Shown here: positions 53,118-62,664 of the stretch, piece after piece
Position numbering within the stretch: position 1 is the first letter of the stretch
Layout of the letters: every line of letters begins with the position of its first letter
DNA from: an uncultured Roseobacter sp.
GTDB taxonomy: Bacteria; Pseudomonadota; Alphaproteobacteria; Rhodobacterales; Rhodobacteraceae
NCBI RefSeq assembly: GCF_947495275.1
Contig: NZ_CANLYL010000015.1
Coordinates: 1 to 64,000 of the forward strand
Length of the DNA stretch: 64,000 bases
Reading direction: 5' to 3'
Program-made: the position numbers and the translations under genes
Notes under the pieces: model-generated
Seen by the model: the letters and a program-made list of their open reading frames with translations, nothing else
The model's database searches: none
Told to the model about the DNA's origin: nothing

Positions 53118-54139
53118 TTCAGATCTCCTAAATCGACTGGTGCGCCACGCCGGATGCTTTCATCGGCGGCAATACAGATGCGCAGGGATTGCAGGGCGTC
53201 GTTCATGTGACGCGTGAGGTCGGTGTTTTTGCTTATGGCATCGAGCATAAATGCCTGCTCGGCATCGCAAAGCGCCTGATGGCCGGGCTCGTCTGGCAGG
53301 TCTATCAGACTGTCGCCTTCGGGACGGTGCACCAGCAGGCCGCCGACAGAGGTGTGTCCGTCGATGTCGTCTGAGGCGCCCTTGTTGCCATCGGTGATGG
53401 ACACGGAACCGTTGGGCGACACCACATCCTTCACGAAAAAGGCGGTTTCCGACATCATCGGTCCCCAACCGGCCTCGTACCAGCCCAGCGACCCATCGTC
53501 GAACCAGACCTGTAGCTGCCCGTAATTATACATGTCAGGCGCAATTTCATCCGACAGGCGCAGCCCCATGCCGCTGACGCGGAGCGGTTTGGCATCGGTG
53601 ATCTGGCACATCACATCGACATAATGCACACCGCAATCCACCAGCGGAGAGGTGGCTTGCATCAGCGCTTTATGGGTTTCCCAGGTTGGTCCGTCCGATT
53701 GCTGGTTGAGGTTCATTCGAAAGACATATGGCCCACCCAATGCGCGGGCCTCGCTAATCAACCGTTGCCAACTGGGGTGATGACGGAGGATATACCCAAC
53801 CACAAGTTTGCGGTTCAGGCGTTTGGCCGTAGCAACAACGCGTTCGGCATCTGCAACCGTCGTGGCCAGAGGTTTTTCGATGAAAACATCCGCGCCCGCT
53901 TCCATGGCCGCGATGGCGTAATCGGCATGGCTGTCCGAATAGGTTGCGATGCAGACCAGATCGGGATTTTGCGCCAGCCCTTCTTCAAATTGGGTGAAGC
54001 GGGAGTATCCCTGCAGCGGTTCGGGCAGCGCAACATCTGAACGATTGACCAGCCCGACAATCTGCGCCTCGGGGTGATTGTGATAGGCCAGCGCGTGGCT
54101 GCGCCCCATATTCCCAAGACCTGCGACAACAACTCTCAT
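53114..54139 (-). CDS. Gfo/Idh/MocA-family NAD(P)-dependent oxidoreductase
   Basis: A 341-residue dehydrogenase. The Rossmann motif is [17 protein letters not shown] (GxGxxG), followed by the family [14 protein letters not shown] with the conserved Lys. The middle strand [16 protein letters not shown] carries the HxxD-like catalytic region. It sits inside the amino-sugar ABC operon, coupled to both neighbours, so it probably oxidises an imported sugar (such as an anhydro-sugar or glycoside). Such an enzyme is not needed for the simple MurNAc-GlcNAc route, which hints at a wider substrate range. Confidence 0.9.
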   Translation of the reverse strand: MRVVVAGLGNMGRSHALAYHNHPEAQIVGLVNRSDVALPEPLQGYSRFTQFEEGLAQNPDLVCIATYSDSHADYAIAAMEAGADVFIEKPLATTVADAERVVATAKRLNRKLVVGYILRHHPSWQRLISEARALGGPYVFRMNLNQQSDGPTWETHKALMQATSPLVDCGVHYVDVMCQITDAKPLRVSGMGLRLSDEIAPDMYNYGQLQVWFDDGSLGWYEAGWGPMMSETAFFVKDVVSPNGSVSITDGNKGASDDIDGHTSVGGLLVHRPEGDSLIDLPDEPGHQALCDAEQAFMLDAISKNTDLTRHMNDALQSLRICIAADESIRRGAPVDLGDLK

Positions 54140-54975
54140 TTCACCGCTCCCGATGTGATGCCCCGGATCAACTGGCGGGAAAAGATGACATAGAGCGCCA
54201 TGACCGGCAGGATCGCCAGAGACAGGGCCGACAGAACCGCATTCCAGTCAGTTACGAACTGACCAATGAACACCTGGCTGCCGAGCGTCAGCGTTTTGAC
54301 CTCTTCGGCCGGGGCCAGGATCAGCGGGAACCACAGATCGTTCCAGATCGGGATCATGTTGAACACGGCTACAGTTGCCATCGCCGGGCGCACCAGCGGC
54401 AGAACCAGACGGAAAAAGATGCGGTATTCGCTAAGCCCGTCGATGCGGCCTGCATTTTTGAGATCATCGCTGACCTGACGCATGAATTCCGACAGGATAA
54501 AGACGGCAAGCGGCAATCCTTGGGCGGTGTAGACAAGGATCAGCGCCCAGAGCGTGTTGACCAACCCGGTCTGCACCATCATTTCGAGAATGGCGACGGT
54601 GCCGATGCGGATCGGGATCATGATTCCCAGCGCCAGATAAAGGCCCATGATCAGGTTGCCCTTGAAGCGATACTCTGCCAACGCAAAGGCGGCCATGGCG
54701 CCAAAGAGCAGGATGAAAAAAAGCGATCCCACGGTGACAATCATCGAGTTCTGGAAGTAGAGGAAGAAATCCCCCTGTTTCAGAACGGTCTCGTAACCGA
54801 TCAACGAAAAACTGTCGCTGTTTGGCAGGGCCAGAGGTTCGCGAAAAATCGCCTTGCGGGTCTTGAAGCTGTTGATCACGATCACAAAGACCGGAAACAG
54901 AGCAATCAGCGTGTAGAGGATCAACGCGCCATGGGCGGCGTAGGTGTTGAAAGGGTTCTTGCGTGCGGCGTTCAT
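54136..54975 (-). CDS. Sugar ABC transporter permease (MalG type)
   Basis: A 279-residue permease with six helices. The N terminus is NTYAAHGALILYTLIALFPVFVIVINSFK in type; the EAA-like loop LKNAGRIDGLSEYRIFFRL and the ending [14 protein letters not shown] are family marks. The start at 54975 has a GAGGAG site. It is 12 bases after the MalF-type gene and coupled to the Gfo/Idh gene by overlap. Confidence 0.92.
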   Translation of the reverse strand: MNAARKNPFNTYAAHGALILYTLIALFPVFVIVINSFKTRKAIFREPLALPNSDSFSLIGYETVLKQGDFFLYFQNSMIVTVGSLFFILLFGAMAAFALAEYRFKGNLIMGLYLALGIMIPIRIGTVAILEMMVQTGLVNTLWALILVYTAQGLPLAVFILSEFMRQVSDDLKNAGRIDGLSEYRIFFRLVLPLVRPAMATVAVFNMIPIWNDLWFPLILAPAEEVKTLTLGSQVFIGQFVTDWNAVLSALSLAILPVMALYVIFSRQLIRGITSGAVK

Positions 54976-54986
54976 GTCCGTTCTCC

Positions 54987-55913
54987 TCAGAACTGATAGC
55001 GACGCATGCGCGACTGGATACCGAAGAGGTACAGGCACACACCGACCAGGATGATGGCAAACATGGCGGACGCAATGGTCGAGCCCATGTGGGGGTCGCC
55101 AAGTTGCAGCTGGAACCCGAAGAACGTGCGGTACATGAAGGTGCCGAGGATATCAGTGCTGAAATCCGGGCCCGCCAATGCTCCTTGCGCTGCATAAATC
55201 AGGTCAAACGCGTTGAAGTTGGCTACAAACGTCAGGATCGAGATGATGCCGATCGAAGGCAGGATCAGCGGCAGTTTGATCTTCCAGAAAGCCGCCAGAC
55301 CGGTGATCCCCTCAACTTCGGCAGCTTCGAGGATTTCTTCGGGAATGGACAGCAGCGCCGCGTAGATCAGCATCATCGGAATGCCCACAAACTGCCAGAC
55401 GGAGACCAGCGACAAAGTTGTCAGCGCGTAGGCTTCCTTGCCCAACCAGGGGGCGTAGAGCGATTTCAGCCCGACCGCATCCAGCATGCCGGGTGCGATG
55501 CCCCAGATGGGTGACAGGATCAGCTTCCAGGCGAAGCCGACGATCACAAAGCTCAGGATGGTCGGGATGAAAATAGCGGAACGGTAGAAGCTTGCGAAAC
55601 GCAGCTTTGGATGGCTGAGGATGGCTGCAAGCGCGATCCCTATGGGGTTCTGCACCAGCATGTGAATGACAAAAAACCAGAAATTATTGCCCAAGGCGTT
55701 CCAGAATTGGGTGGACCATACGGTATCACCAAAAAGCGTCCTGAAGTTCTGCAAGCCGACGTAGACGCGGGCTTGATCCACTTCGGTGAAAAGCGACAGG
55801 CGCAGGGTATTGAACAGCGGGTAAATCATCACCGCCGTGTAGACCAGCACAGCAGGCGCCAGAAACACGACGATATGCCATCTGAACTTTGGCTTTGAAT
55901 GCGGATCAGACAT
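54987..55913 (-). CDS. Sugar ABC transporter permease (MalF type)
   Basis: A 308-residue permease with six helices (for example WHIVVFLAPAVLVYTAVMIYP). The EAA loop reads EAAEVEGITGLAAFWKIKLPLI. It pairs with the MalG-type protein encoded next. A 186-base gap with a nested stem-loop separates it from the binding-protein gene upstream. Confidence 0.92.
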   Translation of the reverse strand: MSDPHSKPKFRWHIVVFLAPAVLVYTAVMIYPLFNTLRLSLFTEVDQARVYVGLQNFRTLFGDTVWSTQFWNALGNNFWFFVIHMLVQNPIGIALAAILSHPKLRFASFYRSAIFIPTILSFVIVGFAWKLILSPIWGIAPGMLDAVGLKSLYAPWLGKEAYALTTLSLVSVWQFVGIPMMLIYAALLSIPEEILEAAEVEGITGLAAFWKIKLPLILPSIGIISILTFVANFNAFDLIYAAQGALAGPDFSTDILGTFMYRTFFGFQLQLGDPHMGSTIASAMFAIILVGVCLYLFGIQSRMRRYQF

Positions 55914-55950
55914 GAGCGGTTCCTATTTTGCGACGCAGTTTCGGTATGCG

Positions 55951-55994
55951 CTTGCCGAGACCGTTGAAGTCTCAGCTTCAACAGACCGGGCAAG
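55951..55994 (-). promoter_or_regulatory. Nested stem-loop between binding-protein and permease genes
   Basis: CTTGCC (55951-55956) pairs with GGCAAG (55989-55994), and inside it GTTGAAG (55963-55969) pairs with CTTCAAC (55976-55982). No T-run follows. It resembles the hairpin at the same position in the other sugar ABC operon and probably raises the ratio of binding protein to permease. Confidence 0.6.
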
Positions 55995-56099
55995 CGGGTG
56001 ATTCAAAGGTGGTCATTATTTGGAGCCGGATGGTCTCCATTTGCTGCCCCGGGACCAAGGGAGGAGGAAGTCCCGGAGCAGTGGTCGTTTTATCGGATG

Positions 56100-57353
56100 T
56101 TATTTCTGCGGGTCGTACCAGCTGGAAAGACCTTCTTGCAGGCGCTTGCCCGCATCTTCCGGGCTCTCCTCACCTTTGATCACAGCCACGGAGGCGTTCC
56201 ATGTCTCGTTCTCAAGGTTTGGCGTGCCACGCGACAGGACCTGATAGGTGGACCGGATGGTGCTTTCACATTCGGCTCGCCAGGAAATAAATTCCTGTGC
56301 CAAGGGATCTTCCAACGTGACAGGTGCATCAGACAGCGGAAAGAACCCCGGCAGCGCATTGGCAAAGATCGTGGCAAATTCTGACGAACCCACCCAGTTG
56401 AGGAACGTCTTGGCCGCTTCGGGGTTGGGTGTTGCGGCGTTCATGCCGATCCCGATGTCGGTGTGGTCGGAGATATAGCAAGTGTCGCCGGCATTTTGGA
56501 CAGGTGGGTAGAATGCGCCCATCTCAAAATCCGCCAAGCCGTTGAAGCCGGAGATCTCCCACGACCCTGTCGGATAGACAGCGGCGCGGCCCAGCGTGAA
56601 GATGTTCTGGCTGTCCGGGTAGGTTTGTGCCTCGTAGCCATCGCCCAGATAGTTACCCCATTTTGCAAGCTGGCGGTAAGGAGCAACCCAGGCCTCATCC
56701 GTCAGTTTCTGATCTCCGGCCAGCAATGCCAGGCGCCCTTCTTCGCCTTTCCAATAATTCGGCCCGATGTTGTTGTATCCCATCGTCGCGGCTTCCCACT
56801 GGTCATTGGTGCCCATCGCCATCGGGATGTAAGTGCCGTCCTCTTTGATCTTGTCGAGTGCCGCAAAGAACTCAGCTTCGGTCTTGGGCTCCTCGATGCC
56901 CAGTTCAGCAAAGGCATCCTTGTTGTAGATAAATCCGTGGATCACCGAGGCCATGGGCACACAGTACTGGATTGACGCATCGTCAGTGCTCCAACCCGAT
57001 TTTGCCACCGGCGAGAAGCTGGCCATGCCCTCGAGGCCGCTGATGTCCGCAAGGTGACCCGCTTCAAACAGAGCCAATGATGCATCGAAAGGACGGCATG
57101 TGATAATGTCGCCTGCCGATCCCGCATCCAGTTTCGAGTTCAGCACGGCGTTGTATTCCGCAGGCGCGGAGGGTGTGAAGTTCAATTTGATCCCGGGGTG
57201 CGCGGCCTCGAATGCCGGAATGATCTTATCCTGCCAGATGGCCAGGTCATCGTTGCGCCAGCTCTCAATGGTCAGCGTCACATCTTCCGCAGCAGCAGCC
57301 CCCGCGAGCACTGTTGTTGCCAGCATGGCACCGATCAGTGTTGATTTAGTCAT
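56100..57353 (-). CDS. Sugar ABC transporter solute-binding protein
   Basis: A 417-residue periplasmic binding protein (CUT1 type) with signal peptide STLIGAMLATTVLAGAAAA. Landmarks include VTLTIESWRNDDLAIWQDKI, MASVIHGFIYNKDAFAELGI and GRAAVYPTGSWEISGF. The start overlaps the murQ stop by eight bases, so it is expressed with the etherase. The neighbours suggest MurNAc, GlcNAc or a small cell-wall sugar as ligand. Confidence 0.92.
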   Translation of the reverse strand: MTKSTLIGAMLATTVLAGAAAAEDVTLTIESWRNDDLAIWQDKIIPAFEAAHPGIKLNFTPSAPAEYNAVLNSKLDAGSAGDIITCRPFDASLALFEAGHLADISGLEGMASFSPVAKSGWSTDDASIQYCVPMASVIHGFIYNKDAFAELGIEEPKTEAEFFAALDKIKEDGTYIPMAMGTNDQWEAATMGYNNIGPNYWKGEEGRLALLAGDQKLTDEAWVAPYRQLAKWGNYLGDGYEAQTYPDSQNIFTLGRAAVYPTGSWEISGFNGLADFEMGAFYPPVQNAGDTCYISDHTDIGIGMNAATPNPEAAKTFLNWVGSSEFATIFANALPGFFPLSDAPVTLEDPLAQEFISWRAECESTIRSTYQVLSRGTPNLENETWNASVAVIKGEESPEDAGKRLQEGLSSWYDPQK

Positions 57354-58269
57354 GGTTTTCTCCCTTTTTGACAGTCTTGTCTTGGTTTGAATTCAGGATA
57401 TTCATACATTCCGCCAAATGCCCGTCGTGAGCATTCAACATATCCTCCGCCTTTTCAGGCGAGCACCCCGCAGCAATCAGAATTGCCAGCTTGGTATTCC
57501 CTTGGACCGCTTTCAGGGCTGACTGCGCAGCCTCTCGGTTCACATTTGCAATGTTCATCACCATTCCGGCTGAGCGGTTTTCTAATTTCGCGTTATCGGC
57601 AACGACATTGACCATCTGCCCCTGATAGACGTGGCCGAGTCGGATTCCCATGAGCGATGACATCATGTTGAGCGCAACCTTTTGCGCTGTCCCCGCTCCG
57701 AGGCGCGTAGATCCAGCGATGACCTCTGGCGGTGTGGCCAGGCAAATCGGAATATGCGCGAGATCAAGCAGCTTTGAGCCCTGGTTGTTTGCGATCGCAA
57801 TCACCTTGGCGCCCTTGTGTCGCGCGGCCTCGGCCACCGCGAGAGCATAGGGCGTTGTGCCGCTGGCGCTGAGCACAATGACCACATCGCCATCGCGAAG
57901 CGTCTCGGCAATAACATCGGCGGCACCGTCATCATCTTCGGTGTGTCCGGGCATATTGCCATCAGCCGGTATCCCACCCGCCATGTGAATACTTACAGAT
58001 TTTGTTGATACGCCAAATGTACCCGGCAACTCGCAGGCATCGGCTAGCGCCATCAGTCCGGAGCTCCCGGCAGCGGCATATGTAATTCTTTTGTCGGACC
58101 GGACCGCTTCGGCCATCGCCTCGGCCGCCTGCAATATGTCTTGTGTCGCTGCGCGTACAGCCGACAATGCCGCTACTTGGCCATCAAGCAGGGCATCCGC
58201 GGCCTTAAGCGCAGGAAGCGCGTCCACGACTTCATGATCAGGCAGGCATTCTGTTGTTGGCAGCGGCAT
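57346..58269 (-). CDS. murQ: N-acetylmuramic acid 6-phosphate etherase MurQ
   Basis: A 307-residue SIS-fold lyase that splits the lactyl ether of MurNAc-6-P to give GlcNAc-6-P and D-lactate. Sugar-phosphate loop motifs ITYAAAGSSGLMALAD and IVLSASGTTPYALAV are present, and the MurQ signature reads PPEVIAGSTRLGAGTAQKVALNM. Catalytic acids lie in the helix after GNMPGHTEDDDGA. It is the first gene of the minus-strand transporter operon and divergent from the kinase. No PTS gene is nearby, so its substrate must be made by a kinase. Confidence 0.95.
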   Translation of the reverse strand: MPLPTTECLPDHEVVDALPALKAADALLDGQVAALSAVRAATQDILQAAEAMAEAVRSDKRITYAAAGSSGLMALADACELPGTFGVSTKSVSIHMAGGIPADGNMPGHTEDDDGAADVIAETLRDGDVVIVLSASGTTPYALAVAEAARHKGAKVIAIANNQGSKLLDLAHIPICLATPPEVIAGSTRLGAGTAQKVALNMMSSLMGIRLGHVYQGQMVNVVADNAKLENRSAGMVMNIANVNREAAQSALKAVQGNTKLAILIAAGCSPEKAEDMLNAHDGHLAECMNILNSNQDKTVKKGENHD

Positions 58270-58291
58270 TCGAATCTCCTCTCTGCAATCT

Positions 58292-58312
58292 AATACCTTT
58301 TAAATACCTTTT
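58292..58312 (-). promoter_or_regulatory. Direct-repeat operator in front of murQ
   Basis: AATACCTTTT occurs at 58292-58301 and again at 58303-58312, 11 bases apart. It lies 23-43 bases upstream of the murQ start. It is the mirror image of the AGGTATT pair on the other side of the intergenic region. The GntR regulator encoded at 59.3 kb is the likely binder. Confidence 0.6.
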
Positions 58313-58402
58313 GTCTACCATTTTTTAACACCTTCGAAAAATATTATGAAAACATAACCAATATTGGCATATTTAGGTAAAAAGGTCTTTTATTTCAGAA
58401 AT

Positions 58403-58420
58403 AGGTATTATAAAGGTATT
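58403..58420 (+). promoter_or_regulatory. Direct-repeat operator overlapping the kinase ribosome-binding site
   Basis: AGGTATT occurs at 58403-58409 and 58414-58420, again 11 bases apart. The second copy overlaps the AAAGG ribosome-binding site of the kinase at 58423. A weaker pair (AGGTAAA, AGGTC) lies just upstream at 58375-58387. Confidence 0.55.
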
Positions 58421-58422
58421 GC

Positions 58423-59316
58423 ATGTCTCATTCAGCCCATACATTCCTTGTTGGCGTAGATGGCGGCGGTACGGGGTGCCGAACCGCTGTTGGTACGCTT
58501 GCTGACGGCGTCCTTGCGCAAGCGCAGGGCGGCAGGGCGAATGCGGCGACAGACCCAGATATGGCAATAAGAAATATTCTCATCGCAGTGAACGCTGCGG
58601 CAAAAAAAGCTGGTATTCCGAAATCTGCACTGAAGAATGCCGTGGCCCACCTTGGTCTGGCCGGTGTGATGACGCAGAAAGATGCTCAGCGAATCGCGAT
58701 GGCGCTGCCATTTGAGAAATCTCTCGTTACAGATGACCGACCGACTGCGGTAAACGGGGCATTGGGGGGCGAAGACGGGTACCTGCTATCTGTCGGAACA
58801 GGAACAATCTCTGCCGCAAACCGATCCGGCACGTTCAGTTACATTGGTGGTTGGGGGTTTCACGTCGCCGACCAAGGATCAGGCGCGTGGCTCGGTCGGG
58901 CATCACTGGAGCAAACGCTTCTTTGTCATGACGGTCTGGCTGAACATACCGAGTTGACCCGAACATTGTTTGCCCGGTTTGAAGACGACCCCAATGCGAT
59001 TGTGGCATTTAGCATGTCGGCCAAACCCGGAGATTATGGCGCGCTTGCGCCGATGATCGTTTCTGCGGCGAACAACGGCGACCCTTGGGGGAGCGCCATT
59101 ATGCGCAAAGGAGCGGATTATCTCACCCGTTGTTTGGATGCGCTGGGCTTCCGGCCTGGAGACAGGATGTGTCTTTCTGGTGGCGTCGGCCCCCATTACG
59201 CCGCGTATCTCCCCGATGAATGCCTGACGGGGCGTGTCGCCTCAAAAGGCACCGCATTAGACGGTGCATTTTCCTTGGCACGAGCGGCGGCAACCTCGTT
59301 GCAGGAGGACGCATGA
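58423..59316 (+). CDS. BadF/BadG-type N-acetylhexosamine kinase
   Basis: A 297-residue ASKHA-fold kinase. The ATP-binding phosphate-1 loop is LVGVDGGGTGCRTAVG; the second half carries LSVGTGTISAANRSG and LCLSGGVGPHYAAYLP. The family includes GlcNAc kinases. Since the operon has an ABC importer and MurQ but no PTS, this kinase probably phosphorylates imported MurNAc and/or GlcNAc. The stop overlaps the start of the GntR regulator. Confidence 0.88.
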   Translation: MSHSAHTFLVGVDGGGTGCRTAVGTLADGVLAQAQGGRANAATDPDMAIRNILIAVNAAAKKAGIPKSALKNAVAHLGLAGVMTQKDAQRIAMALPFEKSLVTDDRPTAVNGALGGEDGYLLSVGTGTISAANRSGTFSYIGGWGFHVADQGSGAWLGRASLEQTLLCHDGLAEHTELTRTLFARFEDDPNAIVAFSMSAKPGDYGALAPMIVSAANNGDPWGSAIMRKGADYLTRCLDALGFRPGDRMCLSGGVGPHYAAYLPDECLTGRVASKGTALDGAFSLARAAATSLQEDA

Positions 59317-60074
59317 TGAGCATCCCGGAATTTCTGTCGCCCAATGGGTGGCTGCAATCAGACGGCGGACCCCGCTACCTTCAACTGCGCCAACGGCTCA
59401 GCGAGGGGGTTGACCAGGGCATTCTGAAAGCCGGCAGTTCCTTGCCTCCTGAGCGTGAACTTGCCGCCATTACGAATCTGTCCCGCGTCACCGTCCGAAA
59501 AGCCATTCAGGCGCTCGCAGAGGACGGGGTTATCGTTCAAAAGCAGGGGTCGGGCTCCTTTGTTGCCTCTGACACGCCCAAATTTGAACAATCCTTGTCG
59601 CGGTTGACATCTTTCAGCGAAGACATGTCCCGGCGCGGGATGGCATCCACCAGCATCTGGCTGGAACGCGGTGTCTTCATGCCGTCACCGGATGAGGTAC
59701 TGGCGCTGGCGCTCACTGCTGATGCATCCGTGTCCCGTATTGCGCGCCTGCGTACCGCTGATAATAAGCCCATGGCAATTGAACGGGCCTCGCTATCGAC
59801 GGAAATGCTGCCAAACCCACTGATTGTCGAGACTTCACTGTATGAAGTTCTTGAGAAGGCGGGGTTGCGTCCGATCCGAGCGTTGCAGAAGATTTCCGCG
59901 ATAAATCTTGCTGAAGATAACGCCAACCTGCTCGAGGTGTCCCCTGGTGAAGCAGGGCTGCGAATCGAGCGTACTTCCTATCTCGCCGACGGTCGTGTCG
60001 TCGAATTCACCCAATCGATCTACCGCGGAGACACCTACAATTTTGTGGCTGAGCTTCGCCTTGCTAAAGAATAG
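59313..60074 (+). CDS. GntR/HutC-family transcriptional regulator
   Basis: A 253-residue regulator with an N-terminal winged helix (LPPERELAAITNLSRVTVRKAIQALAEDGVIVQKQGSGSFV in type; key part LSRVTVRKAIQALAEDG) and a C-terminal UTRA ligand domain (residues 95-245, with IARLRTADNKPMAIERASL). Such HutC-type proteins (NagR/DasR) respond to GlcNAc-6-P or GlcN-6-P. ATG 59313 and ATG 59316 are both possible, with AGGAGG at 59303-59308. It likely binds the AGGTATT repeats in front of murQ and the kinase. Confidence 0.92.
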   Translation: MMSIPEFLSPNGWLQSDGGPRYLQLRQRLSEGVDQGILKAGSSLPPERELAAITNLSRVTVRKAIQALAEDGVIVQKQGSGSFVASDTPKFEQSLSRLTSFSEDMSRRGMASTSIWLERGVFMPSPDEVLALALTADASVSRIARLRTADNKPMAIERASLSTEMLPNPLIVETSLYEVLEKAGLRPIRALQKISAINLAEDNANLLEVSPGEAGLRIERTSYLADGRVVEFTQSIYRGDTYNFVAELRLAKE

Positions 60075-60083
60075 GTCTGCACA

Positions 60084-61115
60084 ATGACAAATCCTCAAAC
60101 GCAAATGCGGCGGGAAGTTCTGGAAATCCCCGTTGCCGTTGAGCGGCTGCTGAAAAACGGTCGTGACGAGATCGCGCGTGCATCCGATGCGCTTCGGTCT
60201 CAGAACCCTGCTTATTTGGTGAGTGTGGCGCGTGGCTCTTCGGACCATGTGGCGACCTATCTCAAATATGCATCCGAACTCCTTTTGGGAACACCCATTG
60301 CTTCCATTGGGCCTTCAATTGCTTCGATCTACGGCAAAAGACTGAATCTGGAAGGCAGTGCTTGCCTGTCAGTGTCTCAATCCGGGAAGAGCCCTGATAT
60401 CGTTGAAATGGCGCGCATGGCCCGGTCTGGTGGCGCGTTGTCTATTGCTATGACCAATGATCCAGCCAGCCCCTTGGCGCAGGTTGCCGATCATACCTTG
60501 AACCTGCACGCGGGGCCTGAGCTGAGTGTGGCGGCCACAAAAACCTTCGTAAATTCGGCTGTCGTGGGTATTTGGTTGTTAGCGGAATGGGCAGAGGATG
60601 ACGCCTTGCGTCGATCCATTCAAAATTTGCCTTCGAAGCTCCAGCAAGCCGTGCAGATCGACTGGCCAGAAGCCCGAGCAGCAATTGGTAATCGGAATTC
60701 CATATTCTGCCTCGGTCGAGGACCTGCATATGCGGTCTCAAATGAAGCCGCGTTGAAGTTCAAAGAAACCTGCCAACTTCATGCGGAGTCCTACTCTTCC
60801 GCGGAAGTCCTGCATGGCCCGGTTTCAATCGTAGACGGTGGCTTTCCGGTTGTTGCACTGGCAGCCCGGGATGAGGCGGAACAGGCCTTGGCCACCGTGG
60901 CAGATGAAATGGCCTTAAAAGGTGCCAAGGTGTTCGCGACAAGTGGAAAGGTCGCGCAGGCAACGCAGCTGCAGACCGTGCGCACCGATCACCCGCTAAC
61001 CGACCCAATTGCGTTGATCGCCAGTTTCTATGCGATGGTCGAGCGGGTTGCAGCTTCTCGCGGGATCAACCCTGACGCCCCGCGCCACCTCAAGAAAGTG
61101 ACTGAAACGGTATGA
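60084..61115 (+). CDS. SIS-domain glucosamine-6-phosphate deaminase/isomerase (NagB-II type)
   Basis: A 343-residue enzyme equal to the isomerase half of GlmS without the glutaminase domain. Two SIS domains are visible: VSVARGSSDHVATYLKYASE and LSVSQSGKSPDIVEMARMA, then CLGRGPAYAVSNEAALKFKE with the catalytic segment HAESYSSAEVLHGP and the C-terminal PDAPRHLKKVTETV. In sugar operons with NagA but no NagB this type converts GlcN-6-P to Fru-6-P and ammonia. It lies 9 bases after the regulator and overlaps nagA by four. Confidence 0.9.
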   Translation: MTNPQTQMRREVLEIPVAVERLLKNGRDEIARASDALRSQNPAYLVSVARGSSDHVATYLKYASELLLGTPIASIGPSIASIYGKRLNLEGSACLSVSQSGKSPDIVEMARMARSGGALSIAMTNDPASPLAQVADHTLNLHAGPELSVAATKTFVNSAVVGIWLLAEWAEDDALRRSIQNLPSKLQQAVQIDWPEARAAIGNRNSIFCLGRGPAYAVSNEAALKFKETCQLHAESYSSAEVLHGPVSIVDGGFPVVALAARDEAEQALATVADEMALKGAKVFATSGKVAQATQLQTVRTDHPLTDPIALIASFYAMVERVAASRGINPDAPRHLKKVTETV

Positions 61116-62287
61116 ACGATGTCGTCAAGGCATATGTTGGTGCACAGATTCATGACGGTCATAGCCTGCATGAAAATCATGCCCTTGTTGTAGACAAGCA
61201 AGGGGCCACATCGTTGTGCCCGCATTATGCGTTGCCGCCCGGGTGCAAGCTGCAAAAGCTCGATGGTGGCATGATCGCGCCGGGGTTTGTCGATTTACAG
61301 GTCAATGGCGGGGGCGGGGTCATGTTCAATGATGACCAGTCCGTTGATGCGCTCAGGACGATTGCGAAAGCCCATGCCGGCATCGGGACCGCAGCCTTGC
61401 TCCCAACGCTGATCACTGACACGCCAGAACGCACGAAAGCGGCCATCAGGGCCGTCAAACAGGCCATCGCGGAAGGGGTCCCGGGGATTGCGGGCATCCA
61501 TCTGGAAGGGCCGCATCTGTCGGTACGCCGAAAAGGCGCGCATGACCCCGATCTTATCCGCCCCATGGAAGATCAAGACTTGCGGCTGCTGATTGAAACG
61601 GCGGAGCAAGTACCGAATGTGATGGTCACCGTTGCGCCCGAAAACACAACCGTGGCGCAGATGGAAAAACTGACAGATGCGGGGGTAATACTTTCGCTGG
61701 GACACACGGATGCGGATCACGATACCTGTACGACCGCCTTTGATGCGGGCGTTAAATGCGTCACCCACCTTTTCAACGCGATGAGCCAGATGGGGAATCG
61801 CGAACCCGGTCTTGTGGGGGCAACGCTTGCCCGCGACGACGTTTATGCCGGTCTTATTGCTGATGGCATCCATGTCCACCCAACGACGATGCGGAATGCC
61901 CTTGCTGCAAAGGCCGTGTCTGATCGGATTTTTCTGGTTACCGATGCCATGGCGACAGCCGGTTCAGCGATCAGTGGTTTTACGATCAATGGCCGCAGGG
62001 TTTTCCGGAAAGACGGTCGGTTGACGCTCGCGGATGGGACGTTGGCGGGGGCCGATTTGGAGATGGCGCGGGCTATCTCTATCCTCACTGAGGACGTTGG
62101 GGAAGAAATGCGGCGCGCGCTCGCCCGTGCTACCTCGCTCCCGGCAGAAATTCTTCGGGACACTCAAGGGCTGGGTAGCCTGTCGGGCAAGCTGAGTTCA
62201 GTGCTGTATTTCGGCAAGGGCCGCCTCGAGCCGGAGTGGCTTCACCGTGTCACGGAAGACGCGAACGATATCGCTTTTGCCCCATAA
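61112..62287 (+). CDS. nagA: N-acetylglucosamine-6-phosphate deacetylase NagA
   Basis: A 391-residue amidohydrolase (GlcNAc-6-P to GlcN-6-P and acetate). Family marks are GFVDLQVNGGGGVMFND, the metal-ligand Glu in IHLEGPHLS, His residues in LSLGHTDADHDT and VTHLFNAMSQM, and the catalytic Asp in LVTDAMATAGS. The start overlaps the deaminase stop by four bases. It completes the route MurNAc-6-P to Fru-6-P encoded in this locus. Confidence 0.96.
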   Translation: MNDVVKAYVGAQIHDGHSLHENHALVVDKQGATSLCPHYALPPGCKLQKLDGGMIAPGFVDLQVNGGGGVMFNDDQSVDALRTIAKAHAGIGTAALLPTLITDTPERTKAAIRAVKQAIAEGVPGIAGIHLEGPHLSVRRKGAHDPDLIRPMEDQDLRLLIETAEQVPNVMVTVAPENTTVAQMEKLTDAGVILSLGHTDADHDTCTTAFDAGVKCVTHLFNAMSQMGNREPGLVGATLARDDVYAGLIADGIHVHPTTMRNALAAKAVSDRIFLVTDAMATAGSAISGFTINGRRVFRKDGRLTLADGTLAGADLEMARAISILTEDVGEEMRRALARATSLPAEILRDTQGLGSLSGKLSSVLYFGKGRLEPEWLHRVTEDANDIAFAP

Positions 62288-62664
62288 CTGAAAATCCCTC
62301 ACGACTCAGTGTGCTCGATAATGGCGCGGCACGCCAGAATCCTTTGTGGCCTGATGTGCCCAATTGCTTGGGGGTTGACGTGAATTTTTGCCCCGAGAGC
62401 CAAACTTGCGATCGACTTTCTGACTGGTCAAAATGCCAAGCGATCTATGTTTTCCGGCCAGATGCAGAGCCAGGAAAAAGGTAAAACGATCAACCGGATG
62501 TTCGAGAATTAGTCCCGCCGGGACCGACATCAGTCCAGTGGCCGAGGGTACTCTCGTGCTGTCAACAGATGGCGCGGGAATCGTCGACGAATTGAAAAAT
62601 CGCGCAATCTGTGGTAGAATTCTGTCTCTATTTCAAAAAACTTATTTCGCTCGGAGACTTTGTC
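62288..62664. other. Intergenic region after nagA
   Basis: About 380 bases. A frame at 62433-62789 overlaps the start of the next gene in another frame and is not supported. No clear terminator follows nagA. The region should hold the promoter of the repeat protein that starts at 62665. Confidence 0.4.
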
